Origin: Mesoplasma syrphidae
GTDB taxonomy: Bacteria > Bacillota_I > Bacilli_A > Mycoplasmatales > Mycoplasmataceae
Assembly (NCBI RefSeq): GCF_002843565.1
Contig: NZ_CP025257.1
Span: 434,001 to 498,000 of the forward strand
Direction of reading: 5' to 3'
Length of the DNA: 64,000 bases
Positions 56,534 through 64,000 of this stretch are shown here, piece after piece (the first letter of the stretch is position 1; every line of letters begins with the position of its first letter). The position numbers and the translations under genes are program-made. Under the pieces are notes generated by a model, which had not been told where the DNA came from, did not search any database, and saw only the letters and a program-made list of their open reading frames with translations.

Positions 56534-57214
56534 ATGAAGATCTTAATTGTCCTAACTAATGTTTCACAATATGGTAATAGTTCTCAAGCAACTGGTCTAT
56601 GATTGAGTGAAGTAACTGACTTTATAAAAGGATTTCAAAACTCCGAATTTGACATTGAATATGCTAGTCCAAAAGGAGGCGTAGTGCCTTTAGATCCTCG
56701 CAGCCTTAAAATAGCTGACAGAGATTCATTAGATTTATTAAGTAAAGATACTAATTTTACAAGAGCTTTGAAAAATTCTATGCCTATTAAAGAGGCTATT
56801 ATGAATAAATATGATTTGATTTATTTTGCTGGTGGACATGGAGCTATGTGAGATTTTTATAACAACATTGAAATTGAAAAGCTAGTTATAAATAACTATC
56901 AGCAAGGAGGGTACATTGCTAGTATATGTCATGGAATAGCTGCATTATTATCAATCAAACATGATAGCAGTGAATACTTAATTAGTAATAAACGTATTAC
57001 CGGCTTTACTGATACTGAAGAACTTTTAAGTAGTAAAAAATTTAAAGTTCCATTTTCAAATGAAAGAGTTGCTAAATTTAATGGAGCAATATTTGTTAAG
57101 AAGCGTTTTTTTAAATCTAACGTTGTTGTAGATGGCCAATTAATTACTGGGCAAAATTTTAAATCGGTACTTGCTTTGGCAAAAATATCTAAGAAACTTA
57201 TGACGAACAAGTAA
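56534..57214 (+). CDS. DJ-1/PfpI family protein (Hsp31-like)
   Basis: A 226-residue protein of the DJ-1/ThiJ/PfpI superfamily. The N-terminal KILIVLTNV strand, the acidic-residue block EYASPKGG, FAGGHGAM, and the nucleophile elbow ASICHGIAAL with Cys132 are all present, closest to the Hsp31-like glyoxalase/chaperone branch. Likely role: detoxification of methylglyoxal or protein repair; the exact activity is not decided by sequence. SD GAAGG before ATG 56534. Two TGA Trp codons. Confidence 0.87.
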
Positions 57215-57216
57215 TC

Positions 57217-57265
57217 GATATTTTATATATAAAAAGGAGTACTTAAGTACTCCATATAAAATATC
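57217..57265. terminator. bidirectional terminator between DJ-1 and plsY
   Basis: Outer arms GATATTTTATAT (57217-57228) and ATATAAAATATC (57254-57265) are exact complements and enclose a perfect inner palindrome GGAGTACTTAAGTACTCC (57236-57253), with seven unpaired bases on one side. It separates two convergent genes. Confidence 0.75.
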
Positions 57266-57280
57266 TAGCAATCGTTAATA

Positions 57281-58108
57281 TTAATTCTTTTTAGCCTTTG
57301 TTTCTTTTTTTTGCTTACGGATAAGCTCACGTTCTATTTTTAGTTTATGCTTTTCTTCATTTGTTAACTTTGGAAAGGTAATCGGCTCGGTCTTATTTTT
57401 GATACGTTTAATATTTGGAAAATGTCTTCATCCTAAAATTAAGAAACCAATTAGTATACACATTTGCATTTCCAAAATTGAGGATGCATACTCATGAGGT
57501 GTTAACGTATGCATTCAATTAAATTCTGTTAAAATATATCCATTAGATCAAGCGAGATTAAATTCTGTTCAAGAATTTCAATTAATTAAATAACTATTCA
57601 CTCCATAAGTATGAGGAATTCAAATAATAACCCCAATTGTTAAAGCAGCAATGATTGACGAAACTGAAACTTTTTTGAAAATGAAAATTGTTGTTCATCA
57701 TATAAATAAAAATAATAATAAATATGCATAATTCACAACCAGCAATAATCCCAAAAAACAAGAAACTGCTTTTCCACCTTTAAAATTATAATAAACCGGA
57801 TAACAATGTCCGATTAGGGCAAAGATACAAGGAATAAAATAACTTGTTTGAGAAAAGAGCGAGCTATTAATAAAAGATAATCCTACAGCTACAAAACCTA
57901 CAACAACAACCTTAATACCATCTAGAAAAACTACAGCAATTCCTCATTTCTTTCCTAATAGTCTAGCAGTATTAGTTGCTCCCGCGTTTCCAGATCCAGT
58001 TGTTCTAACGTCAACGCCGTAGCGTCATCTAACAATAATTACGGAAAAAGAGATAGCCCCAATCAAGTATCCAATAATACATGCAATTATAGTGCCTAAG
58101 TAATACAT
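57281..58108 (-). CDS. plsY: glycerol-3-phosphate acyltransferase PlsY
   Basis: A 275-residue integral membrane enzyme that moves an acyl group from acyl-phosphate to glycerol-3-phosphate, the first step in phospholipid synthesis. Family motifs: GSGNAGATN in loop 1 near residue 37, and GHCYPVYYNFKGGKAV in loop 2. The fourth loop Pro-His is in IPHTY. The frame runs through a dozen TGA codons (plus-strand TCA), so only code 4 reveals it. The Lys-rich C-terminal tail of about 45 residues is longer than usual. Start ATG 58108 has a GAAAGGAAG SD. Confidence 0.93.
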
Positions 58109-58180
58109 ATGTTCTTCCTTTCAAGTTCTTATAAAATTATAAGATAAATAATATAAAATATAAAGTAAGGTGGAAGCAAA

Positions 58181-58891
58181 ATGACTTATAATATCTTGGA
58201 AAAAATAGATTTGGAAGAAATAGCTCTTAAAATATTTCAAAGTGAAATTAAAATATTGGATGAATTAATTTTAAAAACCAATGATTCTGCCTTGGATAAA
58301 GTTTATCAGCAGCTTAAAAATTTATATGAGGTAACTTCTATTGAAGCAATTATTAGTAACTTGGCAGTTATTTTTAATGACCTTTCTAGTTTGAAAATAT
58401 ATGATCTTGCAATAATTTTTCAGCAATTTATTCAGCGATATTTATATTTTGGGGAAACAATTAATAATTTCAAAAGCTATTGAGAAGAAAATAAATTAAA
58501 TTTTAATGATATCCAGATTTGTAATGTTTTTTGAGAAACTTTTGCCCCATTTTTTAATGGACAAATAAATTTTTATACGCAACGTTATTTAAATCTTATT
58601 AATACAAGTGATACATTAACTTGTTCTTCAGAACTTAGCTCAATTTTAAATCAGTTTTGCAATAGCATTATTCAAAATCAAGATATCACTCAGAAGATTC
58701 ACTATACAGAAGAATTTTGCAACTATTTAAGCGATTTTAAAAATATAATTATGAAAATTAATATCGATCAAGTTACAGAAGCAAAAGAGCAATTTTTAAA
58801 TAACACAATGGAAATGAAAGTCGCTACACAATCAATTACAATATTTATAGAAAAAGTTGTTGAAAAAATCAATAACGAACAGGGAGAATAA
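58181..58891 (+). CDS. unknown helical protein, 236 aa
   Basis: A 236-residue all-helical acidic protein with SD AAGGTGG before ATG 58181. Two Trp are TGA (58481 and 58531 region). No signal peptide or membrane segment. Its stop is two bases before the next start, so it is cotranscribed with the small membrane protein gene at 58894. No family recognised. It could belong functionally with the membrane cluster that follows. Confidence 0.65.
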
Positions 58892-58893
58892 CT

Positions 58894-59202
58894 ATGACAA
58901 ATCCAAATTTACTAACAAGCGAAGAACTAATTAAAAACAATGAAATGTTAACTCAAGAGCTTCAAGGTTTCAATAAAATTTTAAGAAACCTTGAGAAACA
59001 AATTCGTGGTAAGTACTGATTATGATTTTTATTGCCAATACTGGGATGATTTATCTACATTGCAATTATCAACAAACGCCGTACAACTCCTGAAATTGCT
59101 CAAAGTTTGATGGAAATCAAGACTGCTCAAACAAAAAATCAATTGCAAATAATGCTTAATAATCGTGAGTTGGAAAAACGCCAAGAAACGGAAAATATTT
59201 AA
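58894..59202 (+). CDS. small membrane protein with coiled coil, 102 aa
   Basis: A 102-residue protein. The N-terminal 42 residues form an amphipathic helix (EELIKNNEMLTQELQGF), followed by a membrane helix with four TGA-Trp codons (YWLWFLLPILGWFIYIAII), then a second charged helix. It starts two bases after the upstream stop, so the two genes form a pair. In the standard code it is cut up by TGA codons. Family unknown. Confidence 0.6.
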
Positions 59203-59228
59203 TAGTTACAATTTGTGTCTTATTTTGA

Positions 59229-59257
59229 TTGACATTATTTTTGCTTTGAGAGATTAT
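59229..59257 (+). promoter_or_regulatory. promoter of the marR gene
   Basis: TTGACA (59229-59234) and GATTAT (59252-59257) are spaced by 17 bases, an optimal sigma-70 spacing. It lies 33 bases before ATG 59290. Confidence 0.7.
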
Positions 59258-59289
59258 ATCCTTATAAGAAAAATAAGGAGATTTTATTT

Positions 59290-59751
59290 ATGCAAAAAGA
59301 TGTCATCGAAATTCCATTTTCGTTTAAACTTTATTTTATTATTGTGAATGGAATTAAATATGTTAACAAAAAAAATAGATTGCCAGCAAATATGGATAAA
59401 ATGTATTTTACTGTATTGTTATTAATTTTTTTCAAACCGAAAATCAATCAACGTCAAATTTCTTTGAATTTAGAAATTGACAAAACAACAATGAGTCGAA
59501 TAATTGCTAAATTGGAAGAATTCAATTTTATTACCAAGACTCAAGATCCAACAAATCGTCGTAGTACAAATCTTCAAGTAACCAAAAAAGGGTATGCTTG
59601 AGCAACAGATTTAAATGATTATGTATATGAATACCGCAACAAGTTATTAGAAGGCGCTGACCCAGAAAAAATTAAAATTACGCAAGAGTTAATTAGCCAT
59701 GCACTAAAAAATTCTGCAAATCTAGATAGCGACGAATATTTTAAATTTTAA
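59290..59751 (+). CDS. MarR-family transcriptional regulator
   Basis: A 153-residue winged-helix regulator. The helix-turn-helix INQRQISLNLEIDKTTMSRII and the wing with DPTNRRST (the conserved D-x-R-x-x motif) are typical of MarR proteins that repress transporter genes. SD AAGGAG before ATG 59290. It stands 31 bases before the YhgE/Pip gene, probably as its regulator. One TGA Trp near residue 104. Confidence 0.85.
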
Positions 59752-59782
59752 AAATTTGAAATTTATAAAGAGCTAATATTTT

Positions 59783-62410
59783 ATGTCTAAAAAAAATGAC
59801 AAAAAATTCGTTAAGCGCAACGAAACAATTGACGGATGATTTAAAGGTTTGGGTCAGGCAATTAAAATTGAAATTGAGTCAAGAATTTTTATGTCTTGAA
59901 AACGAATTATTAAATTTATTGGAATTGCAGTTGTTCCAATAATTTATGGGATTACTTGTGTTTTAGCTTTTTGAAATCCAATTGAAGGAATAGGGAAAGC
60001 TCCAATTGCAATTATGAACATGGATCATAATATTATTTTGGTTAGTGCATTTGAAGAAGATAAGGCTTTGAGTCCAGAATCTTCAAGTGGTTATCGTTTA
60101 AAAATGGGGGCTTTAAATTATCGCAACGCTCAAGCAACAATTGGATCTCAAGGAGAGTCAATTGAAGACTTGCATAAAGTTGTTTATAACTTGGAAAATG
60201 GAAAAGATTTTGATGGTAATTCCAAACCAGCTGGAATTGATTTAGTTTTAAATAATGGATTAAAAATTAAAACTGGGGATAATAAAAATATTAAATACGA
60301 AGTAACCAGTAGCTGAGAAATTATTAAATCAAAATTATTGCCAAAAACAGATAACAATATTAGAGATCAAGATTATCTTTTTTCCTCTTCTAAGATTGCT
60401 GATAAGATGGCTTTGACAAATATTAAGTACATTGATAGTAATCAAGAAATTGAGAAGCAATGAAAAGGGACAAAATATTATGCTCAACTAAAACTTAAAA
60501 AAGATTATCTTGCAAACTTAATTGGTTATGCGGGTGCTCTACTATATCAAGCTGCAGCAACAGATGATGAAGTTGCTACTAACTTGAACAAATCTTTAAC
60601 TGAGTGAGTTGCTGAAATGAAGAATAATCAAATTGACATATGAACTACTTTTGAGCGTAACTTTATTTTTGGTTATTATATGAGTACGTTTAATTCCTTT
60701 GCAGAAGGGATGATTATTAAAACAATACCAGCAGTGTTAACTTCATTTGTAGGAACAAATATTATGAATAGTCTTTCAATAACAGGAGATATTTTGAACC
60801 TGGCACTTGCTGATGCTGGAAATACCACTCTAAATAACGAGTTTGATAGTCACCAAAAATATGTAGTAATGAGTGTTCCTAATTTACCAGATTTGGGAAC
60901 ACCTGACAAGCGTCGAATTTTTGAAAAATATACTATTTTTGGAGATGTTGATGAAAATGGGGCTTTGGCAAGCACGGCGAAGGGTGGAAAATTAATTCAA
61001 TTCATTAATGAAATCACTGATTTAGGTAAATGATTGTTGGATAATACTAAGGTTTTGGATGCCTTAGGAATTATTACAGGAAATTCAGAGTTTCAGCAAT
61101 TTATTAAGACTTTGATTATCAATATTATAGATGCAGGAATTAAAGAAGACGCTCCGCATCTTAATCAAGTTTTGTACAATGCCCTAATTGGACAAACAGA
61201 CAAAACAGATAATACAGTTTTGTCAGTAGTCATTAAAAAAATTGCAGTATTATTTGGACTTGGCGACAATCTTAAAAAGATTGAAGCATTTTTAAATAAT
61301 TTGGGAACTTTTGACACTACTTTACTAGAACCAATTATGACTCAAAAACAATTTATTCAAAATGCTGATGCTAGTGTAGCTAAAAACTCGAATTATTTGT
61401 TGGGCGCTACACGAGTTGAAGAATTACCAACTAAACTAAAAATCTTCTTCAATGACAAACTTTTGGGTGGATTTTCACCTGATGAAATTATCAAAGTAGA
61501 TATTCAAGGAGAAAATAATGGCCTATACGGAATTGGGCTAGGAATATTTTTCTTAGTTATTGGATTATGAGTTGGAGTCTTGATGCAAACATTTATTTTT
61601 GATAGAGGAAAACGAGTTGCTAAGGCAACTGCCATTCAATGATATTTGTCAAAAACCGTCTTAATGATGTTGACAGTTTTTGTACAAGCAACACTTCAAA
61701 TTTGGCTAGCATATGCAGTGGGATGAAACATGCTCGGTCTAGCGACAATGTGCTACATTTGGTTATGATTTATTGCATCAGGATTTCTATTTGTAATTAT
61801 TATTCAATCTTTATGATTCATTGTTAAAGATGAATCAATTGGAAAATTTCTGGCTGTAATTGTAATGGTACTGTCACTAGCAGCTGGAGGTGGAACTTTT
61901 CCAGCTTTTGCTCAATTTAAATTCTTTCACTATGTAAGTTATTTTGTACCCTTTACTTATGTAATAAGAGGCTTTACAGCGATAACCTTTGGAACTTCAT
62001 TAGCAACTACAACAACACTTGCAACTCAAATGTATATTTTAAAAAACTTTGCCGTCTTTTTTATCTATATTTTGATTTTTTTGAGTTTAGGTTTAACTGT
62101 CGGCGCAAGAAATCGCTTAAAGGATATGAATTATGGATCGCACCGTGGTATAAAAGTGTTTATGGCTATGAAAGAATTGGGACGTGATACTTCAAAATTT
62201 GCTACTTTTAAAACTCGAAGAAATAGTCAAAAGCCAAAGTACAGTTTTCACTGAAAAACTTTGTCAAAATCTTTTGATCAAGAGTTGTATATGAAATGTC
62301 GAGAACTATTTCCATTTGAAGGAGAATTTAAATGACACAAGAGCAAAACTTATGACTTTGTGCAGAAGCCAAATTATTCAGATGAAGACCAGATTTCTAG
62401 AAATGAATAA
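59783..62410 (+). CDS. YhgE/Pip domain membrane protein (ABC-2-like)
   Basis: An 875-residue protein with one N-terminal membrane helix (about 40-62), a large extracytoplasmic domain (about 65-585, with PIAIMNMD, the usual YhgE/Pip strand opening), and five or six C-terminal membrane helices (about 590-790) with an ABC-2-permease-like arrangement, ending in a basic tail. The Pip family includes the phage-infection protein of Lactococcus, and distant relatives act as EsaA/YueB in type VII secretion. It is probably regulated by the MarR gene. Many TGA Trp codons. No SD beyond a weak GAGC. Confidence 0.78.
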
Positions 62411-62423
62411 TATTTAGATATAT

Positions 62424-62456
62424 TAAAAAAGAAACTTTTAAAAGTTTCTTTTTATT
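62424..62456 (+). terminator. rho-independent terminator after the YhgE/Pip gene
   Basis: AAAAGAAACTTTT and AAAAGTTTCTTTT form a 13-base perfect stem ending in T residues. Confidence 0.82.
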
Positions 62457-62488
62457 TTATAATTAAGATATTGAAATAAGAGGATTAC

Positions 62489-63325
62489 ATGAGAAATATA
62501 TATTACAGTGAACTAACAAAAATGCTTTATAATATGGACCCATCAATTGCAATAATTGGTGACTTTGGAAATTGAACTAAGAACGAGTCAAATTTATTGT
62601 TGGAAGCTAAAAAAAGATTTGCGAATGAAAATTTAAGTATGATAGTTGATTCAGACAATTATAATATTGCTAATATTATTTCAAACAACATTTTAAAAGC
62701 TAAATGCCAAGAGCAGAAACTTACGTATGTCGAATATTACAAAGCAGTTTTTGAACGTAACTGAAGCAATTTTAAACAGGATTTAAATATTAAAAAGGTA
62801 ATTACATTTGATAATTATTCTGAATTGTCAAATTTAGTAAAGGCTTTTGGAAAAGAAAATGTCATTACTATTAATTGAAATGAAAATCAAGATCAATGTC
62901 TGCTAGAAATTTTAAACGCATTAGGAACGGCGAATTTAGATAAATACTTTAATCTAACAGGGCACAATTTTATTTTCAAAGGTCACGTCGAACATGGAAA
63001 TCATTACGGTCGAGAACTTGGTTTTCCAACAGCGAATCTTTTAACTAATAAGATGTTAAAGGCTAAATATGGAGTTTATTTAGTAAAAGTTACTTTACCC
63101 AATGAAGATTTTACTCATTGAGGAATTGCCTCTTTTTGAATTAACAATCAAGGTGTCGAAGTTTTTGAAACCCACATTTTAAATTTTGATCAAGATATCT
63201 ATGGTTGAGGAATCCAAATTGAGCTAATAAAATATTTACGTGATAATCAAAAAGTTAGTTCAGTTAAAGAACTAAAAGAAATAATCAACAATGATAAAAT
63301 AGAGGCATTAAAATTAATTGCCTAG
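62489..63325 (+). CDS. ribF: RibF riboflavin kinase, N-terminal domain divergent
   Basis: A 278-residue protein with SD AGAGG. The C-terminal half is a riboflavin kinase: GHVEHGNHYGRELGFPTANL (with the GxLGFPTAN phosphate motif), the Trp-rich core with TGA codons, and THILNFDQDIYG with the catalytic Glu/Asp region. It makes FMN from riboflavin. The N-terminal half (about 1-160) should be an FAD synthetase nucleotidyltransferase but I do not see its usual GxFDGxHxGH motif, only IIGDFGNW at the right place, so that activity may be reduced or lost. Confidence 0.82.
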
Positions 63326-63333
63326 GAGGCTTT

Positions 63334-64000
63334 ATGAAAAAATATCCAATTCTTGGTTCACATGTTTCAGCATCAGAAAAAAATAACTATTTAATTGGGG
63401 CTGTGACTGAAAGTGTTAATAATGACGCAAACACTTTCATGATTTATACGGGCCCACCTCAAAATGCTAATCGCAAACCAATAGAGAATTTTAAAATAGC
63501 AGAAATGCATGAATTATTGAAAAAGTATAATCTTGATATTAATGATTTAGTGGTTCATGCTCCATATTTAATTAATATATCTAATCCTGTTAATGAGGCA
63601 ACTTGAAATTTTGGGATTCAATTGCTAATTCGTGAAATTGAAAGATGCGAAGCAATTGGAATTAATATTTTAGTATTGCATCCTGGCGCATATACTAAAG
63701 GAGAACCAACTCAGGCATTAGAGAAACTAATTGAGGGTTTGAACCTTGTTAGTGAATATCAAAATAATGTTAGAATAGCGATTGAAACAATGAGCGGCAA
63801 AGGAACTGAAGTCGGAACTGATTTGCAACAAATTGCTTATGTAATATCCAAATTAAACAATCCTGAAAAAGTTGGAGTTTGCTTAGATACCTGTCATATG
63901 AATGATGCTGGATATGATTTAAGTACTTGATCTGCTATCAAAGAAACAATCACTAAAACAGTAGGTTCTGATAAGATTTTGGTATTTCATTTAAATGATT
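63334..64000 (+). CDS. nfo: endonuclease IV (AP endonuclease), 3' end outside window
   Basis: 222 codons of a protein starting at ATG 63334 with an AGGAGG SD nine bases after ribF. LGSHVSAS, the VVHAPYLINISNP block, the metal site HPGAY, IETMSGKGTEVG and CLDTCHMNDAGYD with metal-binding Asp and His are all diagnostic for Nfo, which cuts DNA at abasic sites in base-excision repair. The frame is open to the end of the window. Operon with ribF. Confidence 0.94.

Noticed and set aside
57281-58140. Region after the DJ-1 gene as non-coding
   Set aside because: On the minus strand with UGA as Trp it is an intact plsY.
1-64000. CRISPR arrays, rRNA, tRNA and intact transposases
   Set aside because: I saw no regular repeat-spacer pattern, no cloverleaf-like GC-rich segment, and no DDE transposase frame while reading both strands; a tRNA scan was not possible.

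Overview
The window reads as a chromosome segment of a Mollicute that translates UGA as tryptophan. Almost every long reading frame carries in-frame TGA codons exactly where families such as ThyA, ParE, RuvB and PlsY have Trp, while TAA and TAG end the genes. The very low GC content, the UGA code, the glycolytic/lactate metabolism, a secreted protein with a Sec signal and the gene families (PlsY, UPF0154, DUF896, FNT, PTS) point to the Entomoplasmatales / Spiroplasma-Mesoplasma-mycoides group. I cannot name the species. All CDS coordinates below use genetic code 4, so many genes run through several TGA codons.

Layout. 1-3.3 kb: end of a membrane protein, two minus-strand membrane proteins and a sparse gap. 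3.3-9.8 kb: a DUF2130 nuclease-like protein followed by an AAA_13 ATPase that looks like the anticodon nuclease RloC, then a deoxynucleoside kinase, a C-terminal J-domain protein and small membrane proteins. 10-19.6 kb: thymidylate synthase, then a defence island with an HNH endonuclease-like protein, a C5 cytosine methyltransferase, uridine kinase, a second HNH protein, a GHKL (MORC/MutL-like) ATPase and a Z1-type helicase. 19.7-24.4 kb: topoisomerase IV (parE, parC). 24.4-28.9 kb: a decayed gene, then an SF1 helicase fused to a restriction-endonuclease-like domain, with a small membrane protein behind it. 29.2-33.3 kb: recD2, nagA and a membrane protein.

33.5-43.8 kb: an ABC ATPase with a permease broken by one stop codon, an APH-fold kinase, a MATE-like exporter, then a GntR-regulated sugar operon (PTS IICB and GH31 glucosidase) bracketed by two copies of the leader of a formate/nitrite-type transporter gene. 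44-64 kb is mostly housekeeping: a secreted protein, ldh, an acidic coiled-coil protein, rpsU, ruvA-ruvB, a minus-strand unknown, a DEDD-exonuclease-like protein, yqeH, ROK glucokinase, DUF896, transketolase, UPF0154, a DJ-1 protein, plsY (minus), two unknowns, MarR plus a YhgE/Pip membrane protein, ribF and the start of nfo.

Working together: nagA, PTS, GH31, glucokinase, transketolase and ldh form a sugar-to-lactate theme. parE/parC, recD2, ruvAB, nfo and thyA serve DNA maintenance. Three separate anti-invader modules lie within 3.3-28.9 kb: RloC/DUF2130, the MTase-HNH-GHKL-Z1 set and the helicase-nuclease. No rRNA, tRNA, CRISPR array or intact insertion sequence was seen.
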